This document shows positions 25,489 through 33,668 of a stretch of 64,000 bases of DNA, piece after piece. The notes under the pieces were generated by a model. It saw only the letters and a program-made list of their open reading frames with translations. It was not told the origin of the DNA and made no database searches. Both the position numbers and the translations under genes were made by a program. This DNA comes from Hyphomicrobium_A sp044507625. Its GTDB lineage: Bacteria > Pseudomonadota > Alphaproteobacteria > Rhizobiales > Hyphomicrobiaceae. Each line of letters begins with the position of its first letter. Positions within the stretch are counted from its first letter, which is position 1. The DNA lies in the NCBI GenBank assembly GCA_044507625.1, contig JBIQJE010000012.1, forward strand, positions 50,809 to 114,808, written 5' to 3'.

Positions 25489-26595
25489 TTAAGTCGCGGC
25501 TACTGGTTGAAAAGTTCGGCCGTCGCTGGCGCCTTTCTCGCTCACCAATGCAAGGCAGAGCGGGAACCACAGAAAGAGATGGTGTGTACCCAAAAATCGC
25601 ATCGGGTCATTTAAATCCGATCCCATGAATCCGTTCGCGAATATAAGTGATGAAACGACGAAGAACCTTTGCGCGCTATGCTTCATCTGCGCCGTGCGCC
25701 AGAGCGCGGTCGCCATGAGGCCGATGAAAAGTAAAACCAGCGGCACGCCGTAGTTCAGCGCCATGCCGAAATACGCATTGTGCGCGTGGTGTGGCCAGAC
25801 GGGGAATCGAAACGCATAGCCGGAACCCCACATGGGATTCTGCGCCACCATTTGTCCGGCTAAGTGCCAGATTTCCTGGCGCGCAGATTCTCGGCAAGCA
25901 GAGGGGATTGTTTGGCAGACGGCCCCATGGATGTATGGTTCCAACAACACGCTTGAGGTGACGACGGCCCAGGCACCAAAGCCGAAGATTACCGGCATTA
26001 GCGGGGATCGACTGACCATCACAATGGGAGTGGTTGCGATGGCAAAGACGAGAGCGATCGCCGGCCCGCGGCTGCCGGTCAGAACAAGGGAAGCTACGAA
26101 TACAACTATCGCAACTCCGAGCCCTGCGGTGACCACATGGGATCGTGAAGCCCCAGTAGGATAAGAAGCCACTGAAAGCGCCGCAAGGGTTGCCAACGCA
26201 ATCGCTCCTGCACCCATAATCGGATGGGACGAACGTCCAAAAAACGCCAATCGGGCGTCACCAAAATTTTGCTGGGCGAAATACACGAGCATAGAAATGA
26301 AAGCGCAAGCGAGCCCCATCGCCACAATGACCAGCAAGCTACGCTGAAAATCCATCCGCTCGTATACAAAAAATACTAAGCCAAACACCCCCACTATCAA
26401 AAGTGTGCGCGTAACGTCCGGAGCTATGCGATCCGTTCCGTATGGTGGAAGCAGCATGCGCAATGAAATCGCACCGACAAAGATTAGTGCGACTACTCCC
26501 ACGCTCGGAATTTTTATGTGGGAATCTCTAGTAATTGCGACCCAAGAAGTTGCGAATGCCAAGATGGCGGCTACAGTTCCTATGGGGCCGTTCAA
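25489..26595 (-). CDS. O-antigen polymerase/ligase-type membrane protein
   Basis: 368 residues from a TTG at 26595; about ten hydrophobic segments and a large periplasmic loop with VLTGSRGPAIAL and NPMWGSGYAFRFPVWPHHAHNAYFGMALNYG, the Wzy_C / O-antigen ligase signature with the conserved HNAY. It would join or polymerise surface polysaccharide in the inner membrane. A better N-terminus (MTLENVSSPTKPNDGISHI...) begins with an ATG at 26684 in another frame and would join at a run of nine A (26594-26602) if one base were added. So the gene is either frameshifted, phase-variable or starts at TTG. Base composition is lower in GC than the surroundings. Confidence 0.8.
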   Translation of the reverse strand: MNGPIGTVAAILAFATSWVAITRDSHIKIPSVGVVALIFVGAISLRMLLPPYGTDRIAPDVTRTLLIVGVFGLVFFVYERMDFQRSLLVIVAMGLACAFISMLVYFAQQNFGDARLAFFGRSSHPIMGAGAIALATLAALSVASYPTGASRSHVVTAGLGVAIVVFVASLVLTGSRGPAIALVFAIATTPIVMVSRSPLMPVIFGFGAWAVVTSSVLLEPYIHGAVCQTIPSACRESARQEIWHLAGQMVAQNPMWGSGYAFRFPVWPHHAHNAYFGMALNYGVPLVLLFIGLMATALWRTAQMKHSAQRFFVVSSLIFANGFMGSDLNDPMRFLGTHHLFLWFPLCLALVSEKGASDGRTFQPVAAT

Positions 26596-26602
26596 AAAAA
26601 AA
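26594..26602. repeat. nine-base A/T homopolymer at the 5' end of the polymerase gene
   Basis: Nine consecutive A on the plus strand. With ten, a start codon at 26684 would be in frame with the O-antigen polymerase. Slippage here would switch the gene on and off; a sequencing error is equally possible. Confidence 0.5.
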
Positions 26603-26737
26603 GCGGCAAGAGGTACAGCATTAAGACGATGTGCGAGATGCCATCGTTGGGCTTAGTTGGGCTTGAAACATTTTCTAATGTCATCGCTTTTACGCTTCTG
26701 TGTCTCTCAACAACCTTAACATCCAATCGCACGAAAA

Positions 26738-27466
26738 ATGAAGATATTCGTCATCAACCTCAAAACTGCTGTTGATCGCTTGCGCCATATGAGTGGTCAA
26801 CTTGGGAGAGATTTCGAGCGCATTGACGCCGTCACTGCTGACGCGGTTCCTCGCCATCTCGCGGCTAACTTTCCCGATGCTACACCGCTGCAGGCAGGGG
26901 AAGTGGGCTGCTATGCTAGTCATCTCATCGCGGCGAGGATGATAACTGAGCGTCAGCTTCCTTACGCCCTCATTTTCGAAGATGATGTTGATATTACCCA
27001 CGATTTTCACAGCATCGTCAGGTCGGCCGTCGAGGCCATCCGCGGTGAATGGGACATACTGAGTTTATCGGGGGCTAAGCAGCATCCCCATCTCAGCGTC
27101 GCCGGTCCGTTTGGCGGCGAGCATCGATTGGTCCGCTATCTACACTTCCCGAAGACAACCGCAGCCTACGTGCTCAGCTATACCGGGGCCCGAAAGTTGC
27201 TCGCAACGCGAGCGCGACTGCGGCCGGTCGATGTTGACATTCGCTACGGTTGGGAAATGGGCCTGATCGGCTATGGCGTTTTCCCTCCGCTTGCAACGCA
27301 GAGTGGGAAATTCGTCTCGTCCATTCCTAAGGCGGAGAAGCAGCGCTTCTACTGGCGCACCGCACCTTTGGGTTATCTGGAAGGACGGTTCCGACAGCTC
27401 CAGCGCTTCGGCGTCTCCAATCTGGCCCGGGCTTATCTCGCGCAAAGCAAGAGACTAGCTCACTAA
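26738..27466 (+). CDS. glycosyltransferase family 25 (LPS-type)
   Basis: 242 residues starting MKIFVINLKTAVDRLRHM, with GEVGCYASHLIA, LIFEDDVDI (the metal-binding DDV-type motif) and the later TTAAYVLSYTGARKLL, all typical of GT25 enzymes that add sugars to lipopolysaccharide or related glycans. Cytosolic, membrane-associated. It is divergent from the O-antigen polymerase with a short shared upstream region, and shares its lower GC content. Sugar donor unknown. Confidence 0.88.
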   Translation: MKIFVINLKTAVDRLRHMSGQLGRDFERIDAVTADAVPRHLAANFPDATPLQAGEVGCYASHLIAARMITERQLPYALIFEDDVDITHDFHSIVRSAVEAIRGEWDILSLSGAKQHPHLSVAGPFGGEHRLVRYLHFPKTTAAYVLSYTGARKLLATRARLRPVDVDIRYGWEMGLIGYGVFPPLATQSGKFVSSIPKAEKQRFYWRTAPLGYLEGRFRQLQRFGVSNLARAYLAQSKRLAH

Positions 27467-27667
27467 TTCTGGGCTAACCGCAGATCTCGCGCCCAGCCAT
27501 GGAGCCGGAGATTTTGTTAGCAAGGTGGGCGCATGAGCGTCACCGAGTTGCCTACTGGGCCAGCCGGTTTGCTGCGGGAACTGCCGTATCTCAAGGGCTC
27601 TTACTTCTACGCGTTCGCGTAAGTTCAGAGCGTCATCACATAAGTATATGGTTTGTCTGGTGATTTA

Positions 27668-27742
<75 letters not shown>

Positions 27743-28113
27743 GCCTGGGTGGCCCTGGGCCCACCGGAGCGGGATCACGCAGAGCGCTGCCGGTGTAATG
27801 GGCGCAACGCGCTCTGGCAAGGCGCAAATCACAGCTTTGCGCCCCCACGGCTCTCCAAGGCAGGGAAAACCGGCAGGCGATGCGCACGGGTGTGCAAAAG
27901 CCGCATATTCCGGCCCGAGACACACCCGGACCAAGCCCGTCTGGAAGTCGTACCGCCTCCCGGTTCCCGATTTCACCGGGGAGCCGGATCGAGCCAGATC
28001 GAGCCTCTGCGAAGCCGATACCAAGCGAAACGGCCGCGCAGCGCTGCCACACGACCGTCTCCAGAGAAAAACGATGACCGCCTAAACCATGTCGCTTTCG
28101 AAAAGCGACGTGC
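27743..28113. other. 371-bp gap without a gene
   Basis: Nothing recognisable except a hairpin at its right end (28091-28109). Short frames here show no family features. Confidence 0.5.
28091..28109 (-). terminator. hairpin after the small secreted protein gene
   Basis: GTCGCTTT and AAAGCGAC around a 3-base loop, 4 nt downstream of the stop at 28114 on the minus strand. It is preceded on the plus strand by ACCATG, as are the palindromic elements at 15452-15550, so it may belong to the same dispersed repeat family. Confidence 0.5.
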
Positions 28114-28407
28114 TTAGCGATCGCCGCCCGGAACCCCTTCCTGCTCCATTGCCGGGAGATCCTCGCCGCCGCCGGCCTGGCGGTCGCCGCCGAGGTCGCG
28201 GGCAGGCTCGTTACCGAACTGGTTCTGCTCCTGCTTCACGATCGACTCATCCGAACCGCGCGATGCGCCGGCATCGACGTCCGGGTGCGAGGAGCCGCTG
28301 AACTGGTCGATTTCCTGCTGGGGAATCGGCTCGGCCATCGCGGAGGTCGCGAAGAAGCCAACCATGGCCGAGGCAGCGAGAACGGCAATAATCCGAGAGG
28401 TAGACAT
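28114..28407 (-). CDS. small acidic secreted protein
   Basis: 97 residues with a clear signal peptide (1-25, SAMA-E). The mature part of about 72 residues is rich in Asp, Glu, Gly and Gln, with the loosely repeated QQEIDQFSG and KQEQNQFGN, and looks disordered. I checked for EF-hand loops (lanmodulin-like metal binding) and see none. Family unknown. A similar acidic secreted protein is encoded at 32658-32948. Confidence 0.6.
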   Translation of the reverse strand: MSTSRIIAVLAASAMVGFFATSAMAEPIPQQEIDQFSGSSHPDVDAGASRGSDESIVKQEQNQFGNEPARDLGGDRQAGGGEDLPAMEQEGVPGGDR

Positions 28408-28951
28408 TACGCTTCAGCTCCACAAAAAAATTGCTCCACTAACCAACGCCTGTCTTCCAAGCGCCCCGAACGATCCAGCGTCCGACAGGAAAAATCCTAT
28501 CCCTCAACCCCTAAAGTTCCGCTCGCTGAGCTTCGAAAATTGGAACGAGTTCATGCGTATTTCCGCTTTGTTTTACAGGGAGTTCTGGACATCGTTCAAA
28601 GGCCATAGGATCGGCCGGCCGCGCCGCTGCCAGGAACGGGCGGCGCAAGCGCCCGCAAGGGCATTAGGTTGGATGCTTGGCTGCGGCTCCTGGAGTGCCG
28701 CGTCATGAATGAGCCCGGCGAGCAGAGAAGCGTTGCAAACGAGACGCGACGGGCTGCAAACCGCCCGCGTCATCTTGGGCGGCCTGCCCGCAGCCCCCAT
28801 ATTCGGACCGCCCGCCGACTGAGGACACCATCGCCTCGATAATTGCGCTATGCTGCCGCGCCGGTGCGGCTTGCCTAGCGCGCCCCGCGCCCGCATAACA
28901 CCCGCCAGCGTCGAGAGACAAAAATTGCAGAAAAAGCAAGAAGCCGTATCC
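28408..28951. other. 544-bp gap before folE
   Basis: No supported gene. The left part must carry the promoter of the small secreted protein and the right part that of folE. No terminator or operator stands out. Confidence 0.45.
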
Positions 28952-29527
28952 ATGGACCAATCCGACCGCCCGAGCCGCTCCGAAGTCGAAGCGGCCTTCC
29001 GCACCATCATCCGCTGGACGGGCGAAAACCCCGACCGCGACGGCCTGATGGAGACGCCGAAGCGCATGGCGAAGGCGTTCGAGGAATATTTCCGCGGTTA
29101 CAGCGAGGATCCCGAAACGATCCTGTCGAAGACCTTCGAGGAAACCGAAGGCTACGACGAGATGATCGTGCTGCGCGGCATCCGCTTTGAAAGCCACTGC
29201 GAGCATCACATGGCGCCCATCATCGGCCGCGCGTGGGTTGCGTACATCCCGAACGGGCGCGTCGTGGGCATTTCCAAGCTCGCCCGCGTCGTCGAAGTCT
29301 ACGCCAAGCGCCTCCAGATTCAGGAGAAGATGACGGCGCAGATCGCCAACGCGATCGAGACCGTGCTGCAGCCACAGGGCGTCGGCGTGGTGCTGAAGGC
29401 GGAGCACCACTGCATGACCGCGCGCGGCATCATGAAGCCGGGCACCGACCTCGTGACCTCCCGCATGCTCGGGTGCTTCCGCGACAACCCGGTGACGCGC
29501 CAGGAATTCCTGTCGATCATCGAATAA
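28952..29527 (+). CDS. folE: GTP cyclohydrolase I
   Basis: 191 residues from the ATG at 28952. Converts GTP to 7,8-dihydroneopterin triphosphate, the entry to folate (and tetrahydromethanopterin-type) synthesis. Motifs: NPDRDGLMETPKRM, the zinc region ESHCEHHMAP, and EHHCMTARGIMKPG with the second zinc Cys. Type IA, zinc-dependent. Ends convergently with truA, with a hairpin between them. Confidence 0.96.
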   Translation: MDQSDRPSRSEVEAAFRTIIRWTGENPDRDGLMETPKRMAKAFEEYFRGYSEDPETILSKTFEETEGYDEMIVLRGIRFESHCEHHMAPIIGRAWVAYIPNGRVVGISKLARVVEVYAKRLQIQEKMTAQIANAIETVLQPQGVGVVLKAEHHCMTARGIMKPGTDLVTSRMLGCFRDNPVTRQEFLSIIE

Positions 29528-29554
29528 GCGCGAGGCATCGAGCAAGCGCGGGAC

Positions 29555-29583
29555 GAAGGGCGCAGCTACGCTGTGCGCCCTTC
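29555..29583. terminator. hairpin between convergent folE and truA
   Basis: GAAGGGCGCA and TGCGCCCTTC (10 bp) around a 9-base loop, 28 nt after the folE stop and 13 nt after the truA stop on the other strand. No long T run, so efficiency is uncertain; it could serve both genes. Confidence 0.6.
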
Positions 29584-29595
29584 AGCAAGGCTGCC

Positions 29596-30381
29596 TCACT
29601 CTTCACCGGTCCCCTCATCGCCGTCAGGACCGCCGGCGGAGTCGCCATAGTCGACACGCGCAAGATAGAGCCCGCTCGCCGCGGCAACCGGACCGCATGC
29701 GGCGCGATCGCGGGCTGCGAGCGCCATTTCCAGATCGCGCGCCCGCCACTTCCCCTCACCGACGAGCTTCAGGCTTCCGACCATCGACCGCACTTGGTTG
29801 TGTAGGAACGACCGCGCCGAGGCTTCGATGACGACTTCGTCGGCATAGCGCGATACGTCCAGCCGATCGAGCGTCTTGATGGGAGAGTTCGCCTGGCATT
29901 GCGAGGCGCGAAAAGTCGTGAAGTCGTGCTTGCCGACGAGCGTCTGCGCTGCGCGATGCATCGCTTCCGCATCGAGCGCCATCGGCAGCCACCACACGCG
30001 GTTGCGGTCCAGTGCCGGCGGGGCGCGGCGCGACAGGATCCGATAGCGGTAGTGCCGCGCCGTAGCGCTGTAGCGCGCATCGAAACTCTCCGGCGCCAGC
30101 GTACATGCGATGACCGATACAGGGGCGGGCCGCAGATGGAAATTGATCGCCTCGCGCACGCGAAAGGGATCCCAATCCTTGGCGAGATCGAAGTGCGCAA
30201 CCTGCCCCAGCGCGTGAACGCCTGAATCGGTACGCCCCGCACCGCGCACGCCCGCCGCTTCCCCGGTGAAGCGCTGCAACGCCTCCTCGAGCGCACCCTG
30301 CACCGACGGCCCGTCCGCTTGCCGCTGCCAGCCGAGGAAGGGCGTGCCGTCGTATTCGATGGTGATGCGGTATCGGGGCAT
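29596..30381 (-). CDS. truA: tRNA pseudouridine(38-40) synthase
   Basis: 261 residues from the ATG at 30381 (MPRYRITIEYDGTPFLGWQ). Makes pseudouridine at positions 38-40 of the tRNA anticodon arm. The catalytic Asp is in GAGRTDSGVHA; FLHNQVRSMVG near the C-terminus is also typical. Last of the def-fmt-truA order common in alphaproteobacteria, but here a small secreted protein gene and a tandem repeat lie between fmt and truA. Confidence 0.96.
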   Translation of the reverse strand: MPRYRITIEYDGTPFLGWQRQADGPSVQGALEEALQRFTGEAAGVRGAGRTDSGVHALGQVAHFDLAKDWDPFRVREAINFHLRPAPVSVIACTLAPESFDARYSATARHYRYRILSRRAPPALDRNRVWWLPMALDAEAMHRAAQTLVGKHDFTTFRASQCQANSPIKTLDRLDVSRYADEVVIEASARSFLHNQVRSMVGSLKLVGEGKWRARDLEMALAARDRAACGPVAAASGLYLARVDYGDSAGGPDGDEGTGEE

Positions 30382-30434
30382 GAAGCGGACCATGGATGAA
30401 CAGGAAAGGCGCTCTCACGCTTGCGCGTATCCCT

Positions 30435-30540
30435 AAAGTGCTTCCGGAAAAGTGGGAACCGGTTTTCCGATAGGAAGCACGACAGGCAAAGTGCTTCCGG
30501 AAAAGTGGGAACCGGTTTTCCGATAGGAAGCACGACAGGC
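30435..30540. repeat. 53-bp perfect tandem duplication of a palindromic element
   Basis: Two identical adjacent 53-bp copies (30435-30487 and 30488-30540). Each is an imperfect palindrome with outer arms GTGCTTCC and GGAAGCAC and inner GGAAAA/TTTTCC. The motif resembles the intergenic palindromic repeats common in rhizobial-type genomes (GGAAAACCGGTT). It fills the 286-bp gap between truA and the small secreted protein gene. Confidence 0.85.
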
Positions 30541-30667
30541 AAAGTCTGCTTCGGGCGAGAAGAAGCCGCCTTTCGGATCAAGTCCTATCAAGGACGCGGC
30601 GCAGCGCACCTGCGCGACTGCGGCGCGTCGCAGGAACCGAACAGCGCGACCGAGCCGGCGCCGTCGC

Positions 30668-30931
30668 TCAGCGATCGGCGCTCTCTGTGTCCCCAGCCCT
30701 GGGCTGCACAGAAGCGCCGTCCCCGACGTTGATCGTGAGCGGCGTAGCGCCGTCGGGATTGACAATAAGATGCGTCGTCGGCGGCACGGGGCGATAGACG
30801 CGCACGCCGTGCTCGATGGTGACCACGGCGCCGTAATAGGGGCGCGTCTCGATGCGCGTCGTGTGCGCCTGCTGCGCAAAAGCGGCCGGCGCGGCGGCGG
30901 CGACCAACACGAACGCCCCTGGAAAACGCAT
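30668..30931 (-). CDS. small secreted hypothetical protein
   Basis: 87 residues from the ATG at 30931 (AGGAG 7 nt upstream), with signal peptide MRFPGAFVLVAAAAPAAFA. The mature part has TRIETRPYYGAVVTIEHGVRVYRPVPP, suggestive of a short beta domain, then THLIVNPDGATPLTINVGDG and a charged tail. No family recognised. It lies between truA and fmt on the same strand. Confidence 0.6.
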   Translation of the reverse strand: MRFPGAFVLVAAAAPAAFAQQAHTTRIETRPYYGAVVTIEHGVRVYRPVPPTTHLIVNPDGATPLTINVGDGASVQPRAGDTESADR

Positions 30932-31062
30932 CATCGAACTCCTGCAACATCCCGAAAACACACGTCGAAACGTAACGCGCGTTTACGAACCGTCAACCAT
31001 TGGCTTCGGCTTATGGTTGCGGCCGATGTGCTTACGGGGCCGCTTCGCGGGTTTGAAGAGGC

Positions 31063-31992
31063 TTAGAGCCGCGTTCCGGGCGGAATGGCAAAGCCGCGCA
31101 GAACCTCGGCGGCTGGCATCGGCCGCTTCCCCGCCCGCTGCAGCTCGATCAGCCGCACCGCACCGGCGCCGCAGGCGACCGTCAGTGCGTCATTCAGCAC
31201 CTCGCCCGGCACGCCCGCGCCTTCAGCGAGGCGCGCGCGCAGCACCTTGAAGCGCTCCCGCTTCCCTTCCCGCCCCGCCTCGAACCAGGCGCCGGGGAAG
31301 GGCGACAACCCGCGGATCAGATTATGCACCTCGTGCGCCGGACGGGTGAAGTCGATGCGCGCTTCCGCCTTGTCGATCTTGCGCGCGTAGCTGACCCCAT
31401 CTTCCGGCTGCGGCTGACAATCGAGCGAGCCGCGCTCCAGCGCTGAAAGCGCGCGTACCATGAGCGAGGCGCCCCGCGCCGCCAGCACGTCGTGCAGCTC
31501 GCCGGCGGTTTCATCGCCACCGATGGCAACGTGCTCGCCGAGGCAAATGGGTCCCGTGTCGAGCCCCTGCTCCATGCGCATCACCATCACGGCCGTCTCG
31601 GCATCGCCCGCCATGACGGCGCGCTGGATCGGCGCCGCACCGCGCCAGCGCGGCAGGGCGGAAGCGTGCAGGTTGAAGCATCCAAGACGCGGGGCTTCGA
31701 GCACGCCGTTGGGCAGCAGCAGCCCGTATGCAACGACCACGGCCGCATCCGCGCCATGCGCCGCAAAGGCCGCCTGTTCCGCGGCGTCCTTGAAGGTCGC
31801 GGGCGTGAAAACCGGGATATCCGCGGTTTCCGCGAACATGTGAACCGGCGACTTCCGCTCCGCCATGCCACGCCCGGCCGCACGCGGCGGCTGCGAATAA
31901 ACCGCAGCCACCTCGTGGCCTGCGCCGACGATCTCAGCGAGCGTCGGCACGGCGAAATCGGGTGTGCCCATGAAGACGATGCGCAATGACAT
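31063..31992 (-). CDS. fmt: methionyl-tRNA formyltransferase
   Basis: 309 residues. Formylates Met-tRNA(fMet) using 10-formyl-tetrahydrofolate for translation initiation. FMGTPDFAVPTL at the start, the active-site signature NLHASALPRWRGAAPIQ, and GLDTGPI with the catalytic Asp, then a C-terminal OB-type domain. It follows def by 39 bp on the same strand, the classical pair. Confidence 0.97.
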   Translation of the reverse strand: MSLRIVFMGTPDFAVPTLAEIVGAGHEVAAVYSQPPRAAGRGMAERKSPVHMFAETADIPVFTPATFKDAAEQAAFAAHGADAAVVVAYGLLLPNGVLEAPRLGCFNLHASALPRWRGAAPIQRAVMAGDAETAVMVMRMEQGLDTGPICLGEHVAIGGDETAGELHDVLAARGASLMVRALSALERGSLDCQPQPEDGVSYARKIDKAEARIDFTRPAHEVHNLIRGLSPFPGAWFEAGREGKRERFKVLRARLAEGAGVPGEVLNDALTVACGAGAVRLIELQRAGKRPMPAAEVLRGFAIPPGTRL

Positions 31993-32031
31993 GTGACCGG
32001 CGGCTGGCTGGAGGAAACGGAATGCATCGCG

Positions 32032-32550
32032 CTAGCTGGCGGCCCGCGCCTGTTTCTTGAATCGGCGCACCACCATGTCGCGTCTCAGCGAGGAAAGGAA
32101 ATCGATGATGAGCTTGCCGTCGAGATGATCGACCTCGTGCTGGATGGCCGTTGCCAGCAAGCCGTCGGCGTGCAGCACCCGTGCCTCACCCTCGCGGTCG
32201 ATGTATTCCAGCGTCAGCGTTGCGGGGCGCTCGATTTCGACCCGGAAATCGGGGATCGAAAGGCAACCTTCCTCATGCAGGCGCGTGTGCGACCCGAGGT
32301 CCACGATCTTCGGGTTGATCAGAACCAGCGGGTTCGGCTTTTCTCCATCCTCCGCATCGGCGACGTCGATCACCACCAGGCGGCGCGGCACGCCCACCTG
32401 CACCGCGGCAAGGCCGACCCCCGGAGCCGCGTACATCGTCTCCAGCATGTCGTCGGCCAGTTGACGCACCTCTGCATCCACCTGCTCGATGGGCGTCGAG
32501 GGCTTGCGCAGGATCGGGTCGGGAAGAATGACGATGGGCAGCTTGGCCAT
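32032..32550 (-). CDS. def: peptide deformylase
   Basis: 172 residues from the ATG at 32550 (MAKLPIVILPDPILRK). Removes the formyl group from new polypeptides using Fe(II) or Zn. All three motifs are present: GVGLAAVQ, EEGCLS and QHEVDHLDG. An upstream in-frame start adds 24 residues without family similarity. Paired with fmt. Confidence 0.97.
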   Translation of the reverse strand: MAKLPIVILPDPILRKPSTPIEQVDAEVRQLADDMLETMYAAPGVGLAAVQVGVPRRLVVIDVADAEDGEKPNPLVLINPKIVDLGSHTRLHEEGCLSIPDFRVEIERPATLTLEYIDREGEARVLHADGLLATAIQHEVDHLDGKLIIDFLSSLRRDMVVRRFKKQARAAS

Positions 32551-32657
32551 GGTGCTGAAATAGGAAAGTCCGCTTTGGCGGTCAATCGCGACGCGATGAC
32601 CGCGGAGCATTTCCCGGCTCAAATCGACAGTTGCAGAGGCCTTGGCACTGGGGCGGA

Positions 32658-32948
32658 TTAGTCCGGCGCGTCGTTGCTGCCACCCTCCGGCTTCGGCGGT
32701 TCGGCGCCGAACTCGCCCTGGTCCGTACCCTCCGTGCCATCGGTCGGATAGACGACGTCGGGGTCGGTAACGCCGTCCGGCGGATAGGGTGCATCGTCGA
32801 CCGCACCCGGTTCGGCAGGCCCCTGGTCAGCACCCTGCTGACCAGCGGCAGCGGGATCGTTCGCAGGCGGCTCGGCCGCGTGCACGGACGGCACGCCTGC
32901 GCCTGCCAGCAGCGCCAAAAACGTGAAAATCAGCAGTTTCTTGCCCAT
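32658..32948 (-). CDS. small acidic Pro/Gly/Asp-rich secreted protein
   Basis: 96 residues from the ATG at 32948 (GGAG 7 nt upstream). Signal peptide MGKKLLIFTFLALLAGAG, cleaved near VHA-A. The mature part is almost entirely Pro, Gly, Asp, Ala and Glu with no cysteine, so probably unstructured in the periplasm or outside. Resembles in composition the protein at 28114-28407. Family unknown. Confidence 0.6.
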   Translation of the reverse strand: MGKKLLIFTFLALLAGAGVPSVHAAEPPANDPAAAGQQGADQGPAEPGAVDDAPYPPDGVTDPDVVYPTDGTEGTDQGEFGAEPPKPEGGSNDAPD

Positions 32949-33153
32949 TGCTTTTCTCCCTCGCGCGCCCACATCGACCATAAATCTACGCCCGCGCCAC
33001 CGAGCCGCCAATCGAGGCGATCAACGCCAGCGAAACGAGCGGATTTGAGGCCGGCGCGTTGCCGCCCGCCAAGCAATTGCACGCTGGACTCTGGGCAAGA
33101 ATGCAATAATCGGTAACAATAGTTCACCCGCCGGAGTTTTGCCGGAGGCACCT

Positions 33154-33627
33154 ATGCTGTCGAACGCATCGCGCCTGATCCTCGGCTGGCAGGAATGGAT
33201 TTCCCTGCCCGACCTCGGCTTGCCCGCGCTGAAGGCGAAAATCGACACTGGCGCCAAGACGTCCGCGCTCGACACGCACTTCATCGAACCCTTCGGCACC
33301 GCGAAACGTCCGCGCGTGCGCTTTGCCGTGCGGCCCAGCCCCCGGGCGAACGATCTGGAGGTGCCCGTCATCGCCGACGTGCTCGACCGGCGCGAGGTGA
33401 TCAGCTCCAACGGCGTTCGCGAGTTGCGCTATGTCATACGCACGACGCTATGCATCGCGGGGCGCCGCTGGCCCATCGAGGTGACCCTCGCCAATCGCGA
33501 GCACATGACCTATCGCATGCTCCTCGGACGTCAGGCGATCCGCTCCGGCATGCTCGTCGATTGCGCGGCCTCCTTCCGCCAGCCGCGTCTCAGCTACGAT
33601 CTTTACGGAAGCGCCCGGCCGGCCTGA
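33154..33627 (+). CDS. RimK-linked ATP-dependent zinc protease-like protein (aspartyl-protease fold)
   Basis: 157 residues from the ATG at 33154 (GGAGG 5 nt upstream). It fits the retropepsin-like family often listed as ATP-dependent zinc protease: GWQEWISLPDLGLPALKAK, the Asp-Thr-Gly in KIDTGAKTSAL, VRELRYVIRTTLCI and MLLGRQAIRSGMLVD. In many bacteria it is adjacent to the ATP-grasp enzyme RimK, which is not next to it here. Substrate unknown. Confidence 0.82.
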   Translation: MLSNASRLILGWQEWISLPDLGLPALKAKIDTGAKTSALDTHFIEPFGTAKRPRVRFAVRPSPRANDLEVPVIADVLDRREVISSNGVRELRYVIRTTLCIAGRRWPIEVTLANREHMTYRMLLGRQAIRSGMLVDCAASFRQPRLSYDLYGSARPA

Positions 33628-33668
33628 GCGGCGAAGCCTGCACCCGGAAACAGCGCAGCCTGTTGCGC

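Noticed and set aside
28114..28407. Possible lanmodulin-like lanthanide protein
   Set aside because: The only Asp-rich stretch, DVDAGASRGSDES, lacks the EF-hand ligand pattern and there is no helix-loop-helix repeat.
30435..30540. CRISPR array
   Set aside because: Only two adjacent copies with no spacer between them; it is a tandem palindromic repeat.
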